In this document: piece by piece, positions 1-8,019 of the stretch
Position numbering within the stretch: the stretch's first letter is position 1
Layout: each line of letters begins with the position of its first letter
Source: CAYRNR01 sp964425605
GTDB lineage: Bacteria; Myxococcota_A; UBA796; UBA9615; CAYRNR01
Reading direction: 5' to 3'
NCBI GenBank assembly: GCA_964425605.1
Contig: CAYRNR010000007.1
Coordinates: 1-64,000 of the forward strand
Length of the DNA stretch: 64,000 nucleotides
Translations under genes and position numbers: made by a program
The notes under the pieces: model-generated
The model's database searches: none
What the model saw: the letters and a program-made list of their open reading frames with translations, nothing else
What the model was told of the DNA's origin: nothing

Positions 1-263
1 CCAAGGAGATCGTCCGCGACGCCATCACCTCGTCCCGCTACACCTACCTGGGCAAGCCCTGGGCCGTGCAGGTCCGCTCGCTGATCCAGGGGTCGTACCC
101 GGCCCTGCGCCTCCGCGCCCAGGTGTACGTCCTGGACGTGCAGTACGAAAAAGCGCTGGAGACGGACGTGACCGAGCGGGTGCTGAGGGGGTTCAGGGAG
201 GGGGACGTGTCGCCGCCGGCGATCCTGCATCGGGGGTTGGAGAGGGGGGTGGTTGCGGCGTAG
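1..263 (+). CDS. C-terminal end of a putative MscS-family mechanosensitive channel (5' truncated by window)
   Basis: An open frame with codons starting at base 3 runs in from the window edge to the TAG at 261-263, giving about 86 residues. The text is soluble alpha/beta, with EIVRDAITSSRYTY, KPWAVQVRSLIQG, LRLRAQVYVLD and ending TDVTERVLRGFREGDVSPPAI. Amphipathic strands followed by a final helix of the type D-V-x-x-R-V-L-x-x-F and then P-P are typical of the cytosolic C-terminal domain of MscS-like channels. This is a family-style recognition only, because the pore helix lies outside the window. Another membrane protein with a similar cytosolic tail cannot be excluded. The gene is convergent with the next minus-strand gene, 13 bases away. 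Confidence 0.45.
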   Translation, partial: KEIVRDAITSSRYTYLGKPWAVQVRSLIQGSYPALRLRAQVYVLDVQYEKALETDVTERVLRGFREGDVSPPAILHRGLERGVVAA

Positions 264-276
264 AGGAAACGTTCGG

Positions 277-1407
277 TCAGTCGGGCTCGTCGTTGGCGAG
301 TTCGATGTTCAGCACGAGTTCACCCTTGTTGTCGAAGCGCGGCCAATCGTTGATGGCGAGAAACAGCTGGTTCTCGGCCTCGAATCGATGACGCGACTCC
401 GCGCCGACCAAGAAAGGGACGCCATCCTTGCCCATGCGCCCGACGAGAGCCGAAACATTGTATCGCTCGGCACCGGCCAACTTATTGAATCGCTTGGTGA
501 GCGGTTCGGGATTTCCGTTGGCGTCGTGCCAGCCGGAAACGGAACTGTGCGCGATCTTGCCCTCGGTCCGGAACGAATAGAGGACACCGCCTTCGAGGAC
601 CACCGGAGTGGCGGTCCAGCCGATACGTGAATCGATCTTGATGCGTTGTTCGGGATGCTGTGCCGTGACCCGGCGACAGCCTGCGAGGGATACCTTGACC
701 TCGTTTCGAGCTGGCTTGAACACCAGCCGAACGAACGTCGCGATGAGTAGAATCGCGCCGACGAGGATCCCCGCCACGATGGCGCTCGCGCCGAAGTACC
801 ACCACGCACCGACCACCACGACGACCGTGGCCACGACCGGAACACACATGGCCACGATGAGCACCACGTCTGCGCGGCTCAGGGAGCCGGAGAGGGTGTA
901 CCAGGGATCGAGGAGGATCTCCTCACCGAACGGGTCGCTGAGTTCCTCGTCGGTCTCCGAGGGCGTCGCATCGTTCGCGAAGTGCTCGGCGCAGATGTAC
1001 TCGGTGGAGAACCAAGTCATCACTCCTTCCAGCGCCTCGCGGCAAACCGCCGCGTGGGGCCGGAGCATTTCGTCAGGAACCGTCCCACCGTGTCCGCGGT
1101 TGCCATATTCCTGGACGGTGCGAAGTAGCTTCACGATGGGAGTGGGTACGGCATCGTCGCTGTTGAGGTGGTGGAGGAGCTTGTCGAGGCCCAGAACCGC
1201 CATCTCGTCGATCTCTCTGCGGCCATGGCGGCCGCATGGACCGTATTTCAACACATGCAGACAGAACAACTCAGCCGTCGTTCGTGCGGACAGCAGAGAG
1301 TTGCGGGCCGATCCGTTGGAAGTGTCGAACGTGGCCAGCGTCGCTTCGTATTGGTTGCGCAGGAGGCTGGTGGCGGCCTCCAGTTCGGGCCCTTCGTTCG
1401 ATGGCAT
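277..1407 (-). CDS. Membrane protein with helical N-terminal domain, two TM segments and a LecA/PA-IL-like C-terminal domain
   Basis: This encodes 376 residues from the ATG at 1407. The first ~140 residues are helical and soluble. Two adjacent hydrophobic segments follow at about residues 180-230 (LIVAMCVPVVATVVVVV and IVAGILVGAILLIATF), so both ends should face the cytoplasm. The C-terminal ~110 residues are beta-rich and end with LVGRMGKDGVPFLVG and LFLAINDWPRFDNKGELVL. This resembles the last strands of LecA/PA-IL-type galactose lectins (LFxxxND...DNxGxxxVxI), which bind ligand through Ca. The resemblance is by eye and the function is unknown. The gene diverges from the GDPD gene at 1548, with 140 bases between them for promoters. 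Confidence 0.7.
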   Translation of the reverse strand: MPSNEGPELEAATSLLRNQYEATLATFDTSNGSARNSLLSARTTAELFCLHVLKYGPCGRHGRREIDEMAVLGLDKLLHHLNSDDAVPTPIVKLLRTVQEYGNRGHGGTVPDEMLRPHAAVCREALEGVMTWFSTEYICAEHFANDATPSETDEELSDPFGEEILLDPWYTLSGSLSRADVVLIVAMCVPVVATVVVVVGAWWYFGASAIVAGILVGAILLIATFVRLVFKPARNEVKVSLAGCRRVTAQHPEQRIKIDSRIGWTATPVVLEGGVLYSFRTEGKIAHSSVSGWHDANGNPEPLTKRFNKLAGAERYNVSALVGRMGKDGVPFLVGAESRHRFEAENQLFLAINDWPRFDNKGELVLNIELANDEPD

Positions 1408-1547
1408 GTCGTGCGTTCCCCCATCGCCACGGGTTCAGCCGTGGCCTCCGAACTGGTGGACCGAGCTCCTCCAGCCGCGATTTTACAGGAATTGGGCCGA
1501 CTCGCCCCCTCTCCCACGAGGGAACGTATGATGGGGCAGCGCAAATC

Positions 1548-3209
1548 ATGTCCAAGACCCCCTCCCTCGGCCCTCTGTTCCTCAAGCAGGCCCGTCCTGT
1601 GCCCAGCATCTTGGCTGGCTGGCTGGTGTCGCGTTTGCTGCTGTCGCCGCTACGGTCCATCGAGATCGAGCCTTTCGTGCTGATGCCGGGATTCGCCATT
1701 GTTCTCCTGGGCCTGGCCCAGCAGACCGTCGCATTGAACAGGGGTATCGTGGCGTTGCGACCTAGCTATCTCTTGATCGGCGTCATCCTGGACGCCTGGG
1801 CGTGGTGGGCTCTGCGACCCGGGACCGGCGCTGCGATCGTCGTGACCGGCCCGTGGGACATGCCGGTCGTCGTTCTCTCCGCGGTATCCCTGGCCCTGGG
1901 GCTCGTGGCCATGCTGACCCTGGGAATCGGCGGAGGCCCCCAGGTGGTTCGACAAAGGTGGTTCCCCGGCCTCGGGGCGCGGCTGGCCGTCGCGGCCGGC
2001 TGCCTCGGCTCGGTCGTGGTGTACCGGATATCGTTCATCACGATGGCGGATCTGCCCAACGAAGAGCGCTCCCTGATGGTCGCCGGATGTGAGATCCATC
2101 ATGGGTATCTCGGCGCGGGGCTGCTCGTGGCCGTGTTGGCCCTGCTCGCCACGCGCCGGGTCAGACCGGGTTGGATGGTGATGCTGGTCTTCGGGCTCGC
2201 GGCGGGCTCGATCCTGGATCAACTCAGCTACCTGATGCTCTCGGAGTGCTCCGACGAGGCCTACGGCAGCCTCATCTCAGAGGCCGGCGCCATCGCCGGC
2301 GTGGCCTTGCTGGGAGCGTTGGTGTTCGGCGATGGGCGCTGGCGTGCGGGAGGCCGGGGCGTGCAGGGCTCGGCGGAGAAGCTGCTCAGTCACCGCTTGC
2401 GCGGTTTTTCCGAGTTCGAGCACTCGCTCTCGTCCCTGGTCAGGGCCACACGGTCGACCGTGCGCTACCTCGAGGTCGACACACGAACTTCCAGCGATGG
2501 GCAGATCGTCCTTTACCATGACCCCATCACCGGCCCCGAGGTCTCGCAGCGAACGGAGATCGCCACGTCCACGGCCGATGAACTCCGTGGTCTCCGATTC
2601 GTCAACGGGGACTCCCTGCTGACCCTCGAACGGGCGCTAGCCGTGTTCTCCGAAGGCCCGCCGGAACAGATGCTCTGTGTGGACATCAAGGACCACGGTA
2701 TGGAGGAGGCGCATCTCCACGCCGTCCGCGAGGCCCGGTTGGAACACCGGGTCTGTTGGGTGAGCTGGATTCCCCAGACCCTGCTTCGGCTGCGCGAGCT
2801 CGGCGCGACCTCCCCGCTGGTCCTCTCCCACCTCAACCTGCTCGATCTCGGTGCCGCGCGGAGTTGGATCACAGGCCGTCTGGGGGATGCCCCGATTTGC
2901 CTCGGAAGAACGGTGGTACTCGGCGAGCGGGCCGTGAAGTCCCCCCTCGTCGGGCTGGAGAGGGGATTCCAGCACGCCTTCATCTGTGGTGAACTGCCGC
3001 AAGAGGTCCAGGAAACCCTTGCCGCCAGTGGTGGCGGAATCTGTGTGCCCAAGGCGCTCGTGGGCTCTCGGCTGATCCGGTATGCCCAGGAACGGGATCT
3101 CGAAGTATGGAGTTTCAGCGTCATCGGTCCACGGGCCTTCGAGCGGCAGGCGGGCCGCGCTGGTGTGGACGTTGTGTTCTGCGACGACGCGGCAAGCCTG
3201 AGTACGTAG
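1548..3209 (+). CDS. Membrane protein with C-terminal glycerophosphodiester phosphodiesterase (GDPD) domain
   Basis: This encodes 553 residues. The frame is open much further upstream, but that part lies antisense to the 277-1407 gene and reads as Arg/Pro/Ser shadow text. The first convincing start is the ATG at 1548, before MSKTPSLGPLFLKQ. Residues ~20-280 carry about eight hydrophobic segments. From about residue 280 the GDPD core is visible: SHRLRGFSEFEHS, then YLEVDTRTSSDGQIVLYHDP (the E-x-D...T-x-D-G...H-D signature that binds the metal and phosphodiester), then SLLTLERAL and MLCVDIKDHG. GDPDs hydrolyse glycerophosphodiesters to glycerol-3-phosphate and an alcohol. The canonical HRG is seen here as HRLRG, so activity is likely but not certain. 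The gene is monocistronic. Confidence 0.85.
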   Translation: MSKTPSLGPLFLKQARPVPSILAGWLVSRLLLSPLRSIEIEPFVLMPGFAIVLLGLAQQTVALNRGIVALRPSYLLIGVILDAWAWWALRPGTGAAIVVTGPWDMPVVVLSAVSLALGLVAMLTLGIGGGPQVVRQRWFPGLGARLAVAAGCLGSVVVYRISFITMADLPNEERSLMVAGCEIHHGYLGAGLLVAVLALLATRRVRPGWMVMLVFGLAAGSILDQLSYLMLSECSDEAYGSLISEAGAIAGVALLGALVFGDGRWRAGGRGVQGSAEKLLSHRLRGFSEFEHSLSSLVRATRSTVRYLEVDTRTSSDGQIVLYHDPITGPEVSQRTEIATSTADELRGLRFVNGDSLLTLERALAVFSEGPPEQMLCVDIKDHGMEEAHLHAVREARLEHRVCWVSWIPQTLLRLRELGATSPLVLSHLNLLDLGAARSWITGRLGDAPICLGRTVVLGERAVKSPLVGLERGFQHAFICGELPQEVQETLAASGGGICVPKALVGSRLIRYAQERDLEVWSFSVIGPRAFERQAGRAGVDVVFCDDAASLST

Positions 3210-3221
3210 CTCGGCCTCGCA

Positions 3222-3240
3222 CCGCCGCCTCGTTCGGCGG
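3222..3240. terminator. Possible bidirectional hairpin between convergent genes
   Basis: CCGCCG (3222-3227) and CGGCGG (3235-3240) form a perfect 6-bp GC stem around a 7-nt loop, 12 bases after the GDPD stop and 11 bases before the stop of the opposing gene. There is no T-tract, so an intrinsic terminator is only plausible. Confidence 0.3.
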
Positions 3241-3251
3241 GCCTCACGGTT

Positions 3252-3827
3252 CTAGCTCCACAAGTAGAAACGCACGTACCGCGCGTGAAAGAGGTCGCCG
3301 CGCACTCGGTAGATGCGCAGCCGAGTGTCCTCGTTCCCCTGGCCCTTTCGCCCCCCGTTGAACACCGAGAATTGCTCCAGGGTCAGGACGTCGTCGTCCA
3401 TGGAAACCCGAGGATCGTACCAGGTGTAGAAGCCCATGCTGGGGGGATGCAGGGGGATGTGATCGACGAGGCGCTTCGCGATCGTGAAGCCTCTCCATTC
3501 GTGGGTGATCTTGTATGCGCGATTTCGCGGGACAAAAGGCGCAAGAGACCGTGTGGCGAAGGTCTCCGGGAGTGTGTAGAGCAGCGGCCACCACTCGCTT
3601 CGGTGCTTGCCGGCCGTGAACGGTTTGAGGTTGTGGTAACCGGACCACGACGAGATCTCCGGGGGGTCGCGGCGGAAGGGGTGGTCTTCGACGAGGCGAT
3701 CCAGGAGGCGGTGGAGGTCATCGTCCAGGGGGGTCTTGGAAGCGAGCCGTAGTGCACGATCACGGGCCTTGGCGTGCTGCTCCTGCTCGATGAGGCGCTC
3801 GATCGCGCGAATGGTCCGAGTCTTCAT
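3252..3827 (-). CDS. Conserved hypothetical protein, paralogue of 41664-42230
   Basis: This encodes 191 residues from MKTRTIRAIERLI. The ATG at 3827 is chosen over the one 18 bases upstream because GGGAG sits 6 bases before it. No domain is recognised. The protein has a short helical N-terminus ending in TPLDDDLHRLLDRLVEDHPFR, then an aromatic-rich domain with W-P-L-L-Y-T-L-P, HPPSMGFYTWYDPRV, LTLEQFSVFNG and a basic end RLRIYRVRGDLFHARYVRF. The gene at 41664-42230 has the same layout and matching blocks (PLDDDLHDLL.R.VEDHRFR, YDWYEPRV, LTIEQVSVYNGR, RLCVYRVKGSLFRARWVRFF). The two are therefore paralogues placed 38 kb apart. No signal peptide or TM segment is seen. It lies 93 bases downstream of the Lon-like gene on the same strand and could be its last operon member. 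Confidence 0.8.
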   Translation of the reverse strand: MKTRTIRAIERLIEQEQHAKARDRALRLASKTPLDDDLHRLLDRLVEDHPFRRDPPEISSWSGYHNLKPFTAGKHRSEWWPLLYTLPETFATRSLAPFVPRNRAYKITHEWRGFTIAKRLVDHIPLHPPSMGFYTWYDPRVSMDDDVLTLEQFSVFNGGRKGQGNEDTRLRIYRVRGDLFHARYVRFYLWS

Positions 3828-3920
3828 GCAAGCTCCCGGTCGCAAAGGACATCTCGACCCACACCAGACGAGACGTGCGGGGGGGAGCTAGCTGACGAGA
3901 GTGTGGTGGCGCGTGCGTGA

Positions 3921-6011
3921 TCAGCTCAGGTACGGAAGCCGCCAGAGGATCTCGCAGCGTGACTCGGGAGCGCCCTTGCCGGCGAGGCACTCACCGACGG
4001 TTGCGTGGGCGCCGAGCGTGCCGTGCTTCACCAGCAGATCCCGCAGGGCGTCGTCCAGGTCGAAGTCCGGTCGAGGAGGACCGAACCTCGACACCGCGAG
4101 CAAGTCGAGGGCGTCGCAGACGAGACCGATAACCGCGTAGTACCTGGCGATCGGGCGCAGCCGCTCCAGCCGGTGCTCGTAGTCCTCGGAGGAGCTGGCG
4201 AGCCAGGCGCGCCGGAGTTCTGCCAGCCAGGCCACGATCTCGTCGTCGCTGTGGACGAGGACGCCTGGCGGGGCGGAAAAGGCCTCGAAGCAGATCGCGG
4301 CACCCTGGGAAGACAACCGCTCCGTGTTCAGCCTGTACTGGACGATGGCCAGGTTGGTAGCCGAGCGATCGTACTGGGAACGCTGTCGTGCCGGCTCGAG
4401 GGCTCCCTTGGCCCGGACCAGCAACGCCGACGCCTCGGCCAGGGCGTCGTAGCGGCCGGCCTCGTGGCCGGGCAGCGTGGCGCTGCGGATGGCGGCGCGG
4501 GCCATGTGGATGAGGATTCGCGCGCGCGTGTCCGGTGAGGCGAGGCCGAGCGCTCCGCTCAGGGACCTCCTGGCGCAGTCCAGACGGTCCAGGCTGAACT
4601 GGGCGTGGCCGATGGAGCTGAGGAGCCTCGAGATGGACGGGGCATGGCAGGCACGGAGCCACGAGGAGGCCGCCGAGCGTGTCTGGGGAGCGGGCGCAGG
4701 GGACAGCTCGGGCCACAGCTGATCGGCCAGCGGCACGTTCACCAACAGGTCCGGCACGCGGTCGACCTGGGCCCAGTCGAGGTGGTCGACGGACCGCTCG
4801 ACCAGTGTGGCTGCTACCGAGGCCAGCGTGTCCGGGCGCGTGGCCGCCGCCGGTGCCCGCTCGGCCGTGGTGTCGGACAGTGCGTGGGCGATCTGGCTGA
4901 ACAGCTCCCGGAGTTCGTCGATCTGCGGAGTACCGCGCAGAAGGCGAGCCCGCCAGAGGCGAGCGTCCCCCCATGTCGGGTTCGGGGCCGACTCCCGCTC
5001 CTGATCGACGATGAACTCGTCGAGGAGCTCGCGAGTGAACCTGCGGTGTGGCCCGAACCAGTGCTCGGCGCTCCTGGCCAGGGCCAGGAGGTCCGTCCAC
5101 GTGGGCCGGGCGCCGAGGGCCTCCAGGGCCTCGGTGAACGTCTCGACGAGGATCAACCGGGGGGATGTCCCCTCCGGGTCGTCGATGAACTTGAGCTGGC
5201 GCCGGACGAGGTCGCCGTCGCTCGCGGGGATGACCAGCGCGTCGATCTCCGGAGCCTCTTGCAGGACTCCAGCGAGCTTCCACGGCAGCTTGCCCACGGA
5301 CTCCACGGTCCCGTTCTCGCCGATCCGGCCGGTGGCCAGGATGCGCGCGGGCCGGTGCAGCCCGGCGAGCTGCAGCCAGACATGGAGCGCGACGGAGAGC
5401 TCCATGGAGCGGCCGTCGATGACCTGCTTGTCGAGCCAGCTGGTCGGGATGTGCGGGAGAGCGTCGGAGATCAGCCGGTCCAGCTGGGCGTCGGTGAAGC
5501 GCGACGAGCTCGTCGAGACCTGGCGGCTCAGCGCGATCCGGACGGCCTTGGCGATGTCCGCGCCGCTCTGATCCGGAGTCCGAACCTGGGCACTCGCCTC
5601 TTGGGTGTGCCCGCGCTGTCTCAGCCAGAACACCAGCGCTTCGCGGTGCGACCTCTCATTGGGAACCAGCAGGGAGCCCACCTGCCACACGCTGGATGGC
5701 GGTGCGGTGTCGAGGGATTGCTTCACCTGCCGGCGAATCCTTCGCAGGTTGAGCGTGCCGCAGCAGACGGCATCCCCCTCCTCGGCTCCGGTGCGCTCTG
5801 TGACGTGGCGGTCCAGCGCGGCCAGCTGCGCGCGGTCCAGCTGCGGCAGGACGTCGGCCTCGATGCGCGAAGCCAGCCGGCCGCTGTCCTCGTACCCCGC
5901 GTGGAACTCGGCGACGCCGATGGCGTCCACGAGCGCGAATGCAGCGCGCAACCACTGGCCACGCGAGCGCCAGATCTCGTAGGCCTCCTCGTGCGGTCGC
6001 CAGGGGGTCAT
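3921..6011 (-). CDS. Lon-type (S16-like) Ser/Lys protease domain fused to a long helical (TPR-like) region
   Basis: This encodes 696 residues. Its ATG (6011) overlaps the upstream stop as ATGA. Residues ~195-290 align by eye with the Lon proteolytic domain: GRSMELSVALHVWLQLAG matches the GPSAG...AL...L segment, ILATGRIGENGTVESVGKLPWKL matches the mTGEi.l.G.v.pVGGlkeKl segment, then DALVIPASD and ILVETFTEALEAL. The candidate nucleophile is Ser202 and the candidate base is Lys245. They are 43 residues apart, the same spacing as S679 and K722 in E. coli Lon. No AAA+ module is present. The rest is Ala/Leu/Arg-rich helix, especially residues 400-690. A protease or self-cleaving regulator acting in the cytosol is inferred. 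A protein of similar architecture is encoded at 56947-58878. Confidence 0.75.
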   Translation of the reverse strand: MTPWRPHEEAYEIWRSRGQWLRAAFALVDAIGVAEFHAGYEDSGRLASRIEADVLPQLDRAQLAALDRHVTERTGAEEGDAVCCGTLNLRRIRRQVKQSLDTAPPSSVWQVGSLLVPNERSHREALVFWLRQRGHTQEASAQVRTPDQSGADIAKAVRIALSRQVSTSSSRFTDAQLDRLISDALPHIPTSWLDKQVIDGRSMELSVALHVWLQLAGLHRPARILATGRIGENGTVESVGKLPWKLAGVLQEAPEIDALVIPASDGDLVRRQLKFIDDPEGTSPRLILVETFTEALEALGARPTWTDLLALARSAEHWFGPHRRFTRELLDEFIVDQERESAPNPTWGDARLWRARLLRGTPQIDELRELFSQIAHALSDTTAERAPAAATRPDTLASVAATLVERSVDHLDWAQVDRVPDLLVNVPLADQLWPELSPAPAPQTRSAASSWLRACHAPSISRLLSSIGHAQFSLDRLDCARRSLSGALGLASPDTRARILIHMARAAIRSATLPGHEAGRYDALAEASALLVRAKGALEPARQRSQYDRSATNLAIVQYRLNTERLSSQGAAICFEAFSAPPGVLVHSDDEIVAWLAELRRAWLASSSEDYEHRLERLRPIARYYAVIGLVCDALDLLAVSRFGPPRPDFDLDDALRDLLVKHGTLGAHATVGECLAGKGAPESRCEILWRLPYLS

Positions 6012-7246
6012 GGCTCGATCAGGGGCAGATCGACGACCAGCTCGAGGGCCCAGCGCTGGTTTGTGGCCGTGGACGTGATGTCCAGATGCAAGGTCCGCTC
6101 GGAGCGGGGACGGAAGGCGAGCCAGTGAAGGCCCTCGTCCGCCTGGGTCGCTGCCACGATCTCGTCGCCGAGGCGAGCGGCCACCTCGATCGCGGTGCCG
6201 AAGTAGGCGACGGCGAAGCGCATCGGACCCAGCCGGGCCAGCGCCACGACCGGGAGCGCCGCGGCGGCCGTGTCCACGGAAGGATAAAGCACGCGGAACG
6301 ACCCGGGCTCCGGTAGATCCTCGCCCGCGTCGGTCTTTCTGGCGCGCTGGATGCCGTGCCAGAGGTCCTCGGGCAGCACCCCTGGATCGGGCTCCTCGGG
6401 GACACGGTCTTCCGCGGCGGCGAGCTGCGCCTCGCGCGCCCGGGTGGGCTCCCAAGCCGGCGACACGAAGGCCGCGACACGAATGCCTCCCGCGGCCTCG
6501 GCGAGGAGGCGCGGCAGAAAGCCGGGCTCGAGCAGGGCCGTCCACAGGTAGGTCCCCACAGGGTCCAGGTGCAAGCTACGTTCGGCGGACTCGTGCTCGG
6601 CCAGGGTCTCCAGGTTGGCCAGGGCCGCGGGCGCGAGCCCATGGCGTGAGCGCCGCGCGAGGGTCGTCGCCTGTATCAGCAGCGGTGGGGGGATCGGCTG
6701 ACCGCACGTGTGCAGGACCCAGGCTACGCTCAGATACTCGTCGGCCTCCCTGAGGACCTCCATCCGGTCCATGGCCTCCTCGGCGCCATCGGCCAGGGCC
6801 GCGAGCATCCTGTCCGCGAGCTCCTCGGCGTCCTCGGTCGGAGCGGGGGGCGAGTCGCCGGCGTCGTCGTGCGTGGGGTCGTCCTGAGCATCGCCCCCTG
6901 CCAGCCCCATGATCTGTACAGTGCGATTGAGCTCGGCCAGCTCGGCGAGCAGGTCGTCGTGTGCAGGAAGCCGGGTCCTCGCGCCAGGGGAATGCAGCAC
7001 GGTCCACGCGGAGCGCAGGGCCCGGTGCAGATCGAGCCGGACCGGGGATGTCACTCGCGCCGCCGAACTGCTCTCTGCGACATGAAATCGTTCGAGCAGG
7101 CCGGTCGCCGTCGCGACCTCCCACACGCACATTTCGAGGCCCTCTTCGTTGTCGGGATCCACGTCACCCGCGAGAAGCTCGATGAGGGAAGCCGCCAGGC
7201 TGTCGATGGTCCGGATGGCTGCATCGACGGGAGTCGAAACGGTCAT
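6008..7246 (-). CDS. Hypothetical cytosolic protein, translationally coupled
   Basis: This encodes 412 residues from MTVSTPVDAAIRTIDS. It is not recognised. The N-terminal ~110 residues are helical. An acidic Pro/Asp linker lies around residues 115-140 (GDAQDDPTHDDAGDSPPAP). A second helical part and a beta-rich C-terminal domain (AVAYFGTAIEVAARLGDEIV...ERTLHLDIT...WALELVVDLPL) follow. No TM segment or signal peptide is visible. Both ends overlap neighbours by four bases (ATGA), so it should be made stoichiometrically with the Lon-like protein downstream and the 258-residue protein upstream. It could be a partner or substrate of the protease domain, which is inference only. Confidence 0.75.
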   Translation of the reverse strand: MTVSTPVDAAIRTIDSLAASLIELLAGDVDPDNEEGLEMCVWEVATATGLLERFHVAESSSAARVTSPVRLDLHRALRSAWTVLHSPGARTRLPAHDDLLAELAELNRTVQIMGLAGGDAQDDPTHDDAGDSPPAPTEDAEELADRMLAALADGAEEAMDRMEVLREADEYLSVAWVLHTCGQPIPPPLLIQATTLARRSRHGLAPAALANLETLAEHESAERSLHLDPVGTYLWTALLEPGFLPRLLAEAAGGIRVAAFVSPAWEPTRAREAQLAAAEDRVPEEPDPGVLPEDLWHGIQRARKTDAGEDLPEPGSFRVLYPSVDTAAAALPVVALARLGPMRFAVAYFGTAIEVAARLGDEIVAATQADEGLHWLAFRPRSERTLHLDITSTATNQRWALELVVDLPLIEP

Positions 7247-8019
7247 GGTGTCCTCCCATCCCGTTCCAGTAGAGCTCGGGTCACTGGATGCTTGGCTGAC
7301 TCGCGCTTTCCGGCGTTCGCTTTCATGATTTCGCGGCGAATCGCGGACAGCTCGTCAGGAGTTCGTGCGTTCCCGACAGGCAGGTCGATGTCCAGTAGCT
7401 GCCCGTCGTTCTTCCGGCCGATCAGCTTCCGGATGGCTTTGGCCACGTGCTTGAGTGTCGACACGGGCTTGGCTCGACCACTCCAGCTTCTGGATCGGAC
7501 ACCAGGACGGAATGCCGTCTTCAGCGTCGGCGTGCCGGCGGGTCTCCAGGTCCGCCCGTTTCGTCCACGCCAGTGGGTGGCAACGAACAGCCCTCGCCAT
7601 CCCGCGTAGCGGACTTCCACTACATCGGGCTCTTCAGTGATCAGGGCCACCAGGAGTCCCTGCGACGCAGCCCAGTTCAGCTCGTCGCGCGCGGTCTCGT
7701 AGAAAATCGGCCTGGCTTCTTCGCCCAGGGCGTCACAGGCTTCGAAATCGCGGCATTGGCTGCGACCGTGGTACCTCTTGAACGCTGGGTTCATGAACTT
7801 GGCGCCGCACCCCTGTTTGGCGAAAGCGGAGATCAGCCTCTGCAGGTCGGGCCGGTGTCTCGCCGACGAGATCTTGGCCCACTCCTCGACCGGACGCAGC
7901 GTGTGCTTCAAGGCGTGCTGCACGCCTTTTTGGCGATTGAGATGAACCTCGATGGGTCCTCCGGGCGTCTCGCCAGACCCACTCGAATCCCCCGGGCCGT
8001 CTCTCCTGGAGCGTGTCAT
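7243..8019 (-). CDS. Hypothetical basic protein in the kinase/Lon-like operon
   Basis: This encodes 258 residues from MTRSRRDGPGDSSGSG. The ATG at 8019 shares one base with the upstream stop (TGATG). The frame continues upstream, but only as shadow of the preceding gene. The protein is rich in Arg and Lys (KGVQHALKHTLRPVEEW, RPIFYETARDELNW, VEVRYAGWRGLFVATHW, HVAKAIRKLIGRKNDG). Four cysteines or so cluster near residues 68-95 (GCGAKF, CRDFEACDA), which might bind metal. I recognise no family. Its charge makes nucleic-acid binding possible. It is embedded in a run of overlapping genes from the lipoprotein at 11288 to 3921. Confidence 0.7.
   Translation of the reverse strand: MTRSRRDGPGDSSGSGETPGGPIEVHLNRQKGVQHALKHTLRPVEEWAKISSARHRPDLQRLISAFAKQGCGAKFMNPAFKRYHGRSQCRDFEACDALGEEARPIFYETARDELNWAASQGLLVALITEEPDVVEVRYAGWRGLFVATHWRGRNGRTWRPAGTPTLKTAFRPGVRSRSWSGRAKPVSTLKHVAKAIRKLIGRKNDGQLLDIDLPVGNARTPDELSAIRREIMKANAGKRESAKHPVTRALLERDGRTP

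Noticed and set aside
1236..1547. Longer N-terminus for the GDPD gene
   Set aside because: The extra 104 codons overlap the divergent gene antisense and read as Arg/Ser/Pro-rich shadow. The ATG at 1548 begins normal sequence followed by TM helices.
4605..6128. Long plus-strand ORF opposite the Lon-like gene
   Set aside because: High-GC antisense frame without a start context. The minus frame has ATGA coupling and a recognisable Lon-type domain.
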